Source of the DNA: UBA1413 sp964552955
Lineage (GTDB): Bacteria > Bacteroidota > Bacteroidia > Bacteroidales > Prolixibacteraceae
NCBI GenBank assembly: GCA_964552955.1
Contig: CAZKIU010000020.1
Coordinates: 3,683-67,682, forward strand
Direction of reading: 5' to 3'
DNA length: 64,000 nucleotides
Position numbers and translations under genes: made by a program. Of the stretch, positions 53,656 through 62,004 are shown one piece after another; positions within the stretch are counted from its first letter, which is position 1, and every line of letters begins with the position of its first letter. The notes under the pieces were generated by a model, which was not told the origin of the DNA, made no database searches, and saw only the letters and a list, made by a program, of their open reading frames with translations.

Positions 53656-55341
53656 TTAGTTCTTGCAAAGGTCGATAAGCTTTCTGACCGTATACATCGC
53701 AGTCAAGCTGTTGTAATTGGCCTGACCCGGATGCCGATCATTGAATTTCGCGAGATAGGACCTTGAATGCCAAGGAAAATCTTCAATTGGTTCAAGCATC
53801 TCTTTGACGGTACGGGCTTTCAGGGCATATATTTGATTCAGCCCCTCGTTTATCTTGATCCTATAACCTGAAATACTGAGCAGGATATTCTTTATCCGGT
53901 CAGGCACCAATTTTCGCAGTAAAGATTTAACGATGCTTTTTCCCGGCGTTTTCCCGGCAAAGGGGATTCCTGTCAATGCATGGACCAGGATCCCCTTCTT
54001 TTCGGCATCAAAAAGCATTTTTCTGCCTGTTTTATCCTGAGGAGCAATGGCCAGCCAGAAATCAACCAACTCCTTATCCCAGTAAGGCAAGCGGAACTCA
54101 AATCCGAAGAATTCATATCCTCTGATGCTGTTAACCACAAATTTGGTCCTGAATTCCTGCCAGTTAAAGTATTCCTGAAAATGGTGGGGAGCAACATTTG
54201 CGCTGTTGAAGACCTTTTCGATGGCTTCTGATGGTACGAATTCCGGTTCTTTAATGCCCACCCATTTCCGGGTAGTCCGTTGAAGTGCCTGGAGTTTATC
54301 CCTGCATTTGAAATCCTCGTTTTCTATCCAGCAACCTGCCAGCAAGTCCAGGGAGTGCCCGGGAACGAAGACATCCCCATGTTGTATGACTCCCTGATGT
54401 TTCAACTCATATACTGCCAGTATGTCCTGAAGATGCGGTGTGGAAACACCGTTGAATGCAAAATGGAGATAGTGGTCAAAAACACCCTCACGATGCAGTT
54501 GGTCCCATTTCTGTTCTGAATATTCGACAAAATGCCATTCAAAACCTAAGGCCTCCGCGACCTGTTTACTTAAAAACGACTGTTCATTTCCCTTTGTGCC
54601 ATAGGTGTAGCAGACTACATTCCTGACTCCAAGTTTAAATAAGGTGTTTACAATGATCCGGGAATCATGCCCGCCACTTAAAGGAACCAGCCAGCGGTTG
54701 ATATGGGGAGTCTGCTTTATCATCCTTGAAAAAACGGATAAAAGGAGCTGGTCCAGGGCCTGGGTAAACTTAGAATCATCTTTGTGCTGGTCCGTGGACT
54801 GCTTGGGAAAGTAGGTAAAGTACCTTTTTGAACTTACCTGATTGTTCTCAATGGTGACGATTTCTCCGGCCTGGATAGCGAAGACATCGCGGTATACGGT
54901 GTGGCTCCCCAACACGAAACCGGTGAATATGAATTCTTCCAGTTTTTCTTCATGGACCGGAAGAGGAGCAATAAACTTTTGAAATTCATACAGATTATCG
55001 GTTATAAAAAGGGCATTGTTATGAAATCCGTAAAAAAGAGGGTTGCTCCGTATGATATCCACAGCAAGATTGCAGGCCCCCTCCTTCATGATAATCATGG
55101 AGAACAATCCGCAGATTTCAGAAAGCTTCTCCAAAAGGATCAAATCAGTACTTCGTTGAGCATTGTCCAACACATCAGGCAGCAGAGACAACCATCCTTC
55201 TGATAGTAATTCCCCATCTTTTGAAGAGGCAGAACCCTTGTAATATACTTTGGTATTTCCTTTTGTGGAGGTAAAAAGCTGATGATCACGCAGCATGATC
55301 TTTACTTCCATCATGGAATGCATCTCCCTGTGTTGGTCCAT
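53656..55341 (-). CDS. Asparagine synthase-like protein lacking the glutaminase Cys
   Basis: This protein of about 561 residues has an N-terminal Ntn-like domain and a C-terminal PP-loop ATP-pyrophosphatase domain with LVPLSGGHDSRIIV. The catalytic N-terminal Cys2 of glutamine-dependent asparagine synthetase is absent at every possible start (55341, 55323, 55314 or 55311), so it probably does not use glutamine or has another acyl-adenylating role. The C-terminal part keeps FEFRLPYWDKELVDFWL, typical for AsnB-like proteins of surface-polysaccharide or peptide clusters. It is AT-rich compared with flanking genes and has no glycan-degrading role, so it may be a transferred gene. Confidence 0.83.
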   Translation of the reverse strand: MDQHREMHSMMEVKIMLRDHQLFTSTKGNTKVYYKGSASSKDGELLSEGWLSLLPDVLDNAQRSTDLILLEKLSEICGLFSMIIMKEGACNLAVDIIRSNPLFYGFHNNALFITDNLYEFQKFIAPLPVHEEKLEEFIFTGFVLGSHTVYRDVFAIQAGEIVTIENNQVSSKRYFTYFPKQSTDQHKDDSKFTQALDQLLLSVFSRMIKQTPHINRWLVPLSGGHDSRIIVNTLFKLGVRNVVCYTYGTKGNEQSFLSKQVAEALGFEWHFVEYSEQKWDQLHREGVFDHYLHFAFNGVSTPHLQDILAVYELKHQGVIQHGDVFVPGHSLDLLAGCWIENEDFKCRDKLQALQRTTRKWVGIKEPEFVPSEAIEKVFNSANVAPHHFQEYFNWQEFRTKFVVNSIRGYEFFGFEFRLPYWDKELVDFWLAIAPQDKTGRKMLFDAEKKGILVHALTGIPFAGKTPGKSIVKSLLRKLVPDRIKNILLSISGYRIKINEGLNQIYALKARTVKEMLEPIEDFPWHSRSYLAKFNDRHPGQANYNSLTAMYTVRKLIDLCKN

Positions 55342-55430
55342 TTTCAAAGAAGTCTGTACGGATTGCACTGAATTTACGGAAATATTCCGATATTATCAAA
55401 TCCAGACCGGAACAGGAAGTGGTGGCGGCC

Positions 55431-57515
55431 TCATTCCGTAATAAGATCAATCTCGGCATACCCGATATTGGCATTATTCTCCGCATTTTTCAATGCACGA
55501 AACCTGACATAGCGCGCTTTTACTTCTTCAAACATCTTGGTTTGCCATACGGGATTGTTCTTAATATTGGAGAATTCGCCCCCGCTAACCAGTTTCCAGG
55601 TATGCTGATCTGAGGAAACAAAGAACTGGTATTCGGTGATAATTCCGGGGCTCCATTGTCCCCTGTCGGGATGATAGCGGAATCCTGTCAGGTTCAGTGC
55701 ATGTCCTAAATCGATAACCAGGTCGACGGGTAACTGCCCCCTGTTGTGGTGCCACGCTGTGGCAGGATTTCCATCCAGGATGGCATAGGCTTTTTCATCC
55801 TTCATCTCTAGGATGATCCAATCTTTGCGGGGCAGGTCGAAGTATTCATGGCTCACGGCACTGCTTTTCCCCGAAGTGGGGTCAAAAGCCAATGCCTTTA
55901 TTTCCAGTTTACCTTCGGCATTAATGGGGCCGGTGTATTTCATGGAGCCCGGTGTGGGGTCACTGCCATCTACCGTGAAATAGACTTCCGATTCCTGATC
56001 AGCAGCAGTTATGATGACATCGCCTGCCTGGTTTCTGATAACGGTAGGAGGCGTAAGGATTTGTGGCGCAAGATAAACCCCAATCTCAGATATCACCGGA
56101 CAGGCCTTTGACCCGGTGATGTGAAAGCGGAGCTGTGTGGCCTCCACTGTGGGGAAGCGGAGAATACGCTTGTAACCGATGGTGGTTGCTTTTGCTATTT
56201 CCTGCCATTCACCGCCAGCCATTGCTTCAACGGTGAACGATTTCACCCGCTGCCCCAGAAGGATGTATTCCCGGGCCATGAACCGGTTAAAGCGGGTGGG
56301 CTTCCCGAAGTCAAGGGTCAGCGTTGTTGTGGTGATGCTATCGTCGGTAGTCCAATAACTCTCGGTGTTGCCGTCGATCGCCTTGTTGGCTCCGAATTTC
56401 CTGGCATTTCCCCTAACGCCCGATGCTTCAGCCCTGGCATGGGTAGCCAGGTTGACGGCAAATGCCTCTTTGATGGCCTGCCCAAGGTCAAGCGCTGCCT
56501 TCTCATCAGCCGGGTGGATCCTGCCATTGGGCATGATGGGAAAGTTGAGCAATAAGGTGCCGTTCCGCCCGACGGAATGGTAGTATGTATCCATCAACTG
56601 GGTTAAGGTTTTCACTTTTGAGTCCTCACTGGGGTGGTAAAACCATTCGGGCCTGATCGAGGTATTTACTTCTCCCGGAACCCAGGCATCTCCGTTCTCC
56701 ACTCCGTAATGCAACATCTCAAAAGGGACATCGCCCGTGGCATTTAATAAACTCCAGTTGGTTTCGCCGACCCACCCGCCTTCGGTGCCTACCCAGCGCA
56801 AATCAGCCCTGTCGCCTCCATCGTTCCAAATGACGATATCGGGTTGCAATGCTCTGATCATCTTGTAGGTGGGCTGCCAATCGTAATAGCTCCTGCGGTC
56901 GATCCGACGGCTCTCATTGGCTCCTCCATAATAGCCGGTTCCGCCATTGGCTCCGTCGAACCAGATTTCAAAAATGGGACCATAATTCGTCAGCAATTCC
57001 CTGATCTGGTTTCTGAAATAGGTGATATAGGCGGGGTTTCCGTAATCGGGGTGGTTTCTGTCCCAAGGTGAAACATAAATTCCCAGTTTCAGCCCATATT
57101 CCTGGCAGGCGTCGGCCAGTTCGCGCACCACATCGCCCTTTCCCTCTTTCCAGGGTGCATTCTTCACTGAATAGTCTGTGTATTCCGAAGGCCACAAACA
57201 AAATCCACTGTGGTGTTTAGCGGTGATAATGATCCCTTTCATCCCTGCCTCCTTGCAGATCCGGGCCCATTGACGGCAATCCAGTTTTTCCGGGTTGAAA
57301 AGGTTGATATCTTCATTGCCATACCCCCACGACTGGTCGGTATAGGTATTCAGCGAGAAATGGACAAACGCATAGAACTCCATTTCCTGCCAGCGCTTCT
57401 GGTTTTCAGTCGGCACCGGGCCATGGGGTTCAGGCGAAGTGGTGGGCTTGCAGCAGGTCAGCCATAGACCAGCCAACACAATGATACCAGGCAATAAACG
57501 GTTTTTCATTCCCAT
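55431..57515 (-). CDS. GH29-family alpha-L-fucosidase with F5/8-type C-terminal domains, lipoprotein
   Basis: This 694-residue protein has a lipobox near LWLTCC. The (beta/alpha)8 catalytic domain (about 40-350) includes FYAFVHFSLNTYTDQSWGYG, IIITAKHHSGFCLWPS and the nucleophile Asp in IFEIWFDGANGG. The C-terminal half holds an F5/8 type C (discoidin-like) carbohydrate-binding domain (about 360-480), a chitobiase-like segment (VYFTVDGSDPTPGSMKYTGP) and a second F5/8-like domain (about 560-690). Alpha-fucosidase is the family's main activity; some members act on other sugars. It is 90 bp upstream of the asparagine-synthase-like gene. Confidence 0.92.
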   Translation of the reverse strand: MGMKNRLLPGIIVLAGLWLTCCKPTTSPEPHGPVPTENQKRWQEMEFYAFVHFSLNTYTDQSWGYGNEDINLFNPEKLDCRQWARICKEAGMKGIIITAKHHSGFCLWPSEYTDYSVKNAPWKEGKGDVVRELADACQEYGLKLGIYVSPWDRNHPDYGNPAYITYFRNQIRELLTNYGPIFEIWFDGANGGTGYYGGANESRRIDRRSYYDWQPTYKMIRALQPDIVIWNDGGDRADLRWVGTEGGWVGETNWSLLNATGDVPFEMLHYGVENGDAWVPGEVNTSIRPEWFYHPSEDSKVKTLTQLMDTYYHSVGRNGTLLLNFPIMPNGRIHPADEKAALDLGQAIKEAFAVNLATHARAEASGVRGNARKFGANKAIDGNTESYWTTDDSITTTTLTLDFGKPTRFNRFMAREYILLGQRVKSFTVEAMAGGEWQEIAKATTIGYKRILRFPTVEATQLRFHITGSKACPVISEIGVYLAPQILTPPTVIRNQAGDVIITAADQESEVYFTVDGSDPTPGSMKYTGPINAEGKLEIKALAFDPTSGKSSAVSHEYFDLPRKDWIILEMKDEKAYAILDGNPATAWHHNRGQLPVDLVIDLGHALNLTGFRYHPDRGQWSPGIITEYQFFVSSDQHTWKLVSGGEFSNIKNNPVWQTKMFEEVKARYVRFRALKNAENNANIGYAEIDLITE

Positions 57516-57587
57516 TTTTTTCTATTTTGTAAATTCCTTTTCCGTTTTTCACTAAAGTGTCAGAACTGTCGGCTTTAAGCGTGTACC

Positions 57588-58616
57588 TCAGAATTTCCTC
57601 CTGATCATCAGGGGGGCTGGTTTTTTGAGTGGCTGGGCCGTTATGCCTTCAAAAGTGATTTTGACCGGAAGAATGTGGCCGTTCTCATCAAACTCCATTC
57701 GGTCGATACAGGTGACCCGGTGGTGGGGAGAGGTTTCGCCCAGGGGCCTGCGATGGTAAACGATATACCAGTCGTCGGTTCCTGGAATATTGAGCAGCGA
57801 ATGGTGTCCGGCACCTGTGGCCACCGTGCTGTCCGGCTCCAATACCGTTCCGATCCGTGTGAAAGGACCGAAAGGATTATCAGAGATGGCATAAGCCACC
57901 CGGTAGTTCGGGCCGGTCCAGCCCCCTTCCGACCACATAAAATAATACTTACCGTTTTTGATGAACATGAAGGGGCCTTCGACATATTTTTCCGGCGTAA
58001 TCTCTTTAAACAGGGTGCCGTCGGAAAGCGGAACGAATCCGGTGAAATCTTCGTTCAGTCGGGCCACGTTGCAATGGCGCCAGCCTCCGTAATAGAGGTA
58101 ATGGGTGCCGTCGCTATCGCGGAAGACATACTGGTCGATGGGTTGTGCCCCGTTGATGATGTCACTGATGAGTGGTTTCCCGAGGAGGTCGCGGTAAGGC
58201 CCTTCGGGCCGGTCGGCTACGGCCACACCGATGCCTCCCACTTCACCCTGGTGCACATCGTTGGCCCCGAAGAAAAGGTAATACTTGCCTCCTTTTTCAA
58301 TCACACCAGGGGCCCACATGGCCCGGCGGGCCCATTTCACCGCCGCCGTGTCCAGAATGGCTTCATGTTTGGTCCATTTTACCAGGTCGGGCGAAGAAAA
58401 ACAATCAAAATGGACCTGATTCTCATAGGCGTCGGAGTAGGTGGGGTAAATCCAATATTGGCCCTCATAGATCACCGCTTCCGGGTCGGCATACCATCCC
58501 TGAAGGACCGGGTTCCCGGCCCGCTCCGAAACAGCCGTATTCTTCACACTCTTACAGGAAACCCATAATGTCACAATCAGTAGTGATATAAGGAGCCTTA
58601 AAAAATTCTTTACCAT
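57588..58616 (-). CDS. GH43-family glycosidase lipoprotein (second)
   Basis: The start at 58616 (MVKNFLRLL) gives a lipoprotein signal ending TLWVSC; 58625 is an alternative. The 342-residue product is a five-bladed propeller: base Asp in GWYADPEAVIY, the pKa-modulating Asp in GAQPIDQYVFRD and acid Glu in YVEGPFMFIKNG. WARRAMWAPGVIEKGGKYYLFF and ATGAGHHSLLNIPG are typical GH43 segments. It differs from the first GH43, so the two likely attack different linkages. It is 72 bp upstream of GH29. Confidence 0.92.
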   Translation of the reverse strand: MVKNFLRLLISLLIVTLWVSCKSVKNTAVSERAGNPVLQGWYADPEAVIYEGQYWIYPTYSDAYENQVHFDCFSSPDLVKWTKHEAILDTAAVKWARRAMWAPGVIEKGGKYYLFFGANDVHQGEVGGIGVAVADRPEGPYRDLLGKPLISDIINGAQPIDQYVFRDSDGTHYLYYGGWRHCNVARLNEDFTGFVPLSDGTLFKEITPEKYVEGPFMFIKNGKYYFMWSEGGWTGPNYRVAYAISDNPFGPFTRIGTVLEPDSTVATGAGHHSLLNIPGTDDWYIVYHRRPLGETSPHHRVTCIDRMEFDENGHILPVKITFEGITAQPLKKPAPLMIRRKF

Positions 58617-58751
58617 ATCAATCATTTTATCCACAGGAATTCCATGCAGGTTTCATCCAGGCCAAACAGCAGGTATGCAAAGATGGCAAAATATGTCATA
58701 AAAGAATTCAAATGCTGGTTGTCGCATGAGGTCTGATTCCCTCAGGAGCGT

Positions 58752-58759
58752 TAACTTTG
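58752..58759 (+). promoter_or_regulatory. Possible -7 box upstream of the PAP2 gene
   Basis: TAACTTTG matches TAnnTTTG exactly and ends 33 bp before the ATG at 58792. No TTTG lies at the expected -33 position. Confidence 0.4.
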
Positions 58760-58791
58760 TGCTTTTCTGAATCCATGATACACCCTGAAAC

Positions 58792-59502
58792 ATGAAGTGT
58801 TACTTGTTTTGTCTGTTATTTATCCTGCTTTTTAGATTTAGCGGTACTGCGCAGCGCGATACCCTTCGCAGTGAACCTCCCGGGAACAGAAGTTTCCTCA
58901 CAAAACAGATCGTACCATTGAGTCTGATCACCGCGGGTTCCCTGCTGAATATCGGAACTATAAAAAAAGATATTCATGAGTTATTCCCCAAAACCGACAC
59001 CCAGATCGATGACTATCTTCAAGTCATGCCGGTGGTTCAGATGTACCTGTTGGATGCCGTGGGGGTAAGACACCGGAGTACCGTTTGGGATCAGACCAAA
59101 TATCTGGCGCTTTCCCAGTTGTTTTCAGGATCGCTCGTTCATTTATTAAAACATACCACACAGGTCACGCGGCCCTGGGGTGGCAATATTTCCTTCCCTT
59201 CGGGGCACACTGCCATTGCCTTTACGGGAGCCACCGTGCTGTATCATGAATTCAGGGAGAGTGAACCCCTTCTGGCCTGGAGTGGCTATGCTTTTGCTAC
59301 GGCGACCGGCCTCCTGCGCGTCACCAACAATGCCCACTGGCTCCCCGATGTGATGGCAGGGGCAGGGATCGCTATCCTCACCACCAACCTGGTCTACCAT
59401 TTTGAACCTTTGAGCAACTTCCAACCCTTCAAAAGGCGGAAGGATTTGACTTTTGTACCCATGGTCACACCTGAAACCATCGGCTTCCAGTGCCGGTTTT
59501 AA
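58792..59502 (+). CDS. PAP2-superfamily phosphatase, exported or membrane-associated
   Basis: This 236-residue protein has a signal-like N-terminus (MKCYLFCLLFILLFRFSGTAQ) and the three phosphatase blocks: KHTTQVTRPWGG, SFPSGHTAIAF and RVTNNAHWLPDVMAGA. These carry the catalytic His residues. The family dephosphorylates lipid phosphates such as undecaprenyl pyrophosphate or phosphatidate, facing the periplasm. It is the only plus-strand gene in the right half and converges on the AraC-type regulator gene with a 6-bp gap. The substrate is unknown. Confidence 0.9.
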   Translation: MKCYLFCLLFILLFRFSGTAQRDTLRSEPPGNRSFLTKQIVPLSLITAGSLLNIGTIKKDIHELFPKTDTQIDDYLQVMPVVQMYLLDAVGVRHRSTVWDQTKYLALSQLFSGSLVHLLKHTTQVTRPWGGNISFPSGHTAIAFTGATVLYHEFRESEPLLAWSGYAFATATGLLRVTNNAHWLPDVMAGAGIAILTTNLVYHFEPLSNFQPFKRRKDLTFVPMVTPETIGFQCRF

Positions 59503-59508
59503 TTGTTC

Positions 59509-60609
59509 TTAAGGAAGAAACCATAACAGGGGTGCTCCTTTGCTGATAAGCTCCCTGACCTTTCTGTGTTCTTCCAGATAATGGGCTTCGGCCGCTTTCA
59601 GGTAGTCCCTGAATTCAGGTTCTCCCCTGATGCCTTCGAACATAGGCCACTGTTTCAGCAGCAGGACCACCTGCAGGTCAGTAGCCGGAAAATTCATACG
59701 GAGCAGGCGCAGGTTTTCCATGGCTTTATCCCTGTTGCCCCGGGAAGAGTAGATGCTGGTCAGTACGAACAGAGGCGACTTCCAATACCGGTCGGTGATG
59801 GCCGATGTAATTCCATTATTGAAGTAAAGGTTCTCAATATCAGTTGATTCACTGACAAAGGGAAGGACCGCGATCGATTTGTTTTTTCCCTCCGGCAGAA
59901 GTTCAGCCAGGAAAGCCGTCCATCGCTCTTTGCCCATGAACAGCAGGAAAACCATTAACAGGACCACTCCGGGAACGGCGGCGACCAGCCATGGGAATCT
60001 GCGAGCATTCACCGCAACCTGGCCATCCTTCTCCCATGGCGGGCGCGTTGCCTCCTCCTGTTGCGGGGAGGAATCCTTCTCCCGCAGCAGAGGTGTGGCC
60101 TCCTTCCGAAGCGGGATGGTATCCGTTTGCCGAATGGGGGTGGTAGTCTTCTCCCGCAGCGGAGTTGTGGCCTCCTCTCCTGGTGTAGTTGTAACGCCTT
60201 CCAGTAGCGGAGTTGCAGCCTCCTCCCCGGAGGGTGAACGGGACCGGACTAATTCCTCATTTTCGAGTATTTTTCTCCGGGCGTCGCCCGGTGATTCTCC
60301 GAAGTATTGGTGAAAACAGCGGTCGAAATAAGTCACACTTCCGAAGCCCACGTTCCAGGCCACCTCGGAAACGGTCAGATTTTGGTCACCCAGCAGTTCC
60401 ATGGCTTTACGGAGGCGCTGTTCCCTGATCAGGGTACTGGCCGGTTTACCGGTCATCTGTTTTATCCGGCGGTAGAGCCCCGAGCGGCTTACTCCCATGG
60501 CCCTGACCAGTTGAGGTACGCCAAAACCCTCCTCAGAAAGGTGCTCTTCGGTTATTCTGGTTAGCTTTTCCAGAAATTTCTGATCCGATAGTGGCCCTGT
60601 TACAGCCAT
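59509..60609 (-). CDS. AraC-type HTH regulator fused to a membrane segment, with an octapeptide-repeat linker
   Basis: This 366-residue protein is a rare membrane-bound AraC type. The N-terminal HTH domain (about 16-113) has NVGFGSVTYFDRCFHQYFGESPGDAR, the AraC signature. Residues 132-195 are eight 8-residue repeats of the TTPLREKT type. One membrane helix (206-224) follows. The C-terminal part begins KSIAVLPFVSESTDIENLYFNNGI, which in full-length relatives opens a long adenylate-cyclase-associated/TPR sensor. Here only about 100 residues follow, so the sensor seems internally shortened. It is convergent with PAP2 and upstream of nothing obvious; the target may be the GH88-lyase operon. Confidence 0.86.
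   Translation of the reverse strand: MAVTGPLSDQKFLEKLTRITEEHLSEEGFGVPQLVRAMGVSRSGLYRRIKQMTGKPASTLIREQRLRKAMELLGDQNLTVSEVAWNVGFGSVTYFDRCFHQYFGESPGDARRKILENEELVRSRSPSGEEAATPLLEGVTTTPGEEATTPLREKTTTPIRQTDTIPLRKEATPLLREKDSSPQQEEATRPPWEKDGQVAVNARRFPWLVAAVPGVVLLMVFLLFMGKERWTAFLAELLPEGKNKSIAVLPFVSESTDIENLYFNNGITSAITDRYWKSPLFVLTSIYSSRGNRDKAMENLRLLRMNFPATDLQVVLLLKQWPMFEGIRGEPEFRDYLKAAEAHYLEEHRKVRELISKGAPLLWFLP
60024..60216. repeat. Degenerate 24-bp tandem repeat inside the AraC-type regulator gene
   Basis: Eight 24-bp units encode the octapeptides ATPLLEGV, TTTPGEEA, TTPLREKT, TTPIRQTD, TIPLRKEA, TPLLREKD, SSPQQEEA and TRPPWEKD (residues 132-195). The multiple of three keeps the frame. Related GCGGAGTTG segments are visible on the plus strand. 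Confidence 0.7.
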
Positions 60610-60763
60610 TATGGTTTGGGTTGATGTGCCTATACCCCAAATTTACAAAAATACAGCGCATCTTTTAGTATGTACGCCAGAAAGTTGCACCGCACCGTCA
60701 AAACCAGGATGGCTGATAGAATGAGTAAAGGCCTCATACAGATCTTGTCTGTGACGTATAGGA

Positions 60764-62002
60764 TCAGAGATGGCTGTTTCCCTTTCCTTCCGCAGGAAGT
60801 GCGTCAAGTTCCTTTTTGCGTTTCAGGGCTTCCAGGAAATAGTAATCGGCATAATTCAGGGGAACGTCGATCTCTGAATTATGTGGAATGCTGCCCACGG
60901 AGTGCATCAGCAGGAAGTTGCCGTTTTCGCCTTCAGGGGCCCGATAGGCGGCTGACGACAGGCTGGTGATGATTTTGTCGGCCCATGCCTTATAGTATTC
61001 TGGTTGGGTATACTGCGACAATTCATAGCAGGCCGAAGCCAGGATGGCGGCCGAAGAGACATCCCTAAGGGCATCCGGAATTCCGGGAGCGTTGAAATCC
61101 CAGTAAGGGATACCGTCCTCAGGAAGGTTGGGGTGGTTGGCGATGAAGCTGAAAGCTTTCCCGGCTTGTTCAAGGTATCGGGGAAACCCCGTTTTGCGGT
61201 AACACATCGTATAACCATAAACGGCCCAGGCCTGTCCCCTGGCCCATACCGACTCATGTGCATAACCCTGAGCGGTATGTTTATGGCGGACGGAACCATC
61301 GGCAGGATTGTAATCGATGACGTGCCAGGTACTGTAATCGGGTCTGAATTGTTCCTGCATGGTTATGTCAGCATGAGAAACCGCAATTTTAAAGAAAGAG
61401 GAATCGCCGCTGAGTTCCGTGGCGTCAAACAACAACTCCAGATTCATCATGTTGTCGATGATGACCGGGCACTCCCAGCCCCGTTCCGATTGCCATCCTC
61501 TTTCCACATTCCACGACTGGAGAATTCCTGCTTCCGGTCTGAAACGCGTCGACAGAGAGCGGGCAGCCTGCACCAATACTTCTTTGTACGCCGGGTTGCC
61601 GGTGAGCCTTAGCGCGTTGCCATAACTGCATCCTATCATGAATCCCACATCATGGTGCCAGTTGAGGTGTTTCACCGTATCCAGGGCTTCGGTCTGCGTT
61701 ATTCCTGCCCTCTTCCAGAGGGTGTCGCCCGTGAGCTCATATAGGTACCACAAGCTTCCGGGGAAAAACCCCGAAGTCCACTCTTCGGGACTGATATATC
61801 TGATCTTTCCGTTGATGAATGTTTTGGGATTGAGGACTTTCCCCGACGCTTCAATAAGTTTCAGATGATGGGAATACTGGCGGGCGGCAAAGGCTGTGTT
61901 GTCGGCGACGAGCTGTCCCGGCCCCTGCCCTGACTGCTTAGTACAGGATATTCCAGCGGTGAGCAGGAGCATCATCACGAAGAGAATACCTTTCTGAATC
62001 AT
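60764..62002 (-). CDS. GH88-family unsaturated glucuronyl hydrolase, lipoprotein
   Basis: This 412-residue enzyme has a lipoprotein signal (LLLTAGISC). It is an (alpha/alpha)6 barrel, with candidate catalytic Asp residues in WHHDVGFM and in IDNMMNLELL, plus WARGQAWAVYGYTMCY and the C-terminal SEIDVPLNYADYYFLEAL. GH88 cuts the unsaturated uronic acid left at the non-reducing end by polysaccharide lyases. The lyase gene follows at 62005 (2-bp gap), which supports a lyase/GH88 pathway. Which uronic acid is not clear. Confidence 0.93.
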   Translation of the reverse strand: MIQKGILFVMMLLLTAGISCTKQSGQGPGQLVADNTAFAARQYSHHLKLIEASGKVLNPKTFINGKIRYISPEEWTSGFFPGSLWYLYELTGDTLWKRAGITQTEALDTVKHLNWHHDVGFMIGCSYGNALRLTGNPAYKEVLVQAARSLSTRFRPEAGILQSWNVERGWQSERGWECPVIIDNMMNLELLFDATELSGDSSFFKIAVSHADITMQEQFRPDYSTWHVIDYNPADGSVRHKHTAQGYAHESVWARGQAWAVYGYTMCYRKTGFPRYLEQAGKAFSFIANHPNLPEDGIPYWDFNAPGIPDALRDVSSAAILASACYELSQYTQPEYYKAWADKIITSLSSAAYRAPEGENGNFLLMHSVGSIPHNSEIDVPLNYADYYFLEALKRKKELDALPAEGKGNSHL

Positions 62003-62004
62003 TT

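Noticed and set aside
60670..60969. 99-residue plus-strand frame before and over the GH88 gene end
   Set aside because: Most of it is antisense to GH88; no motif or start signal.
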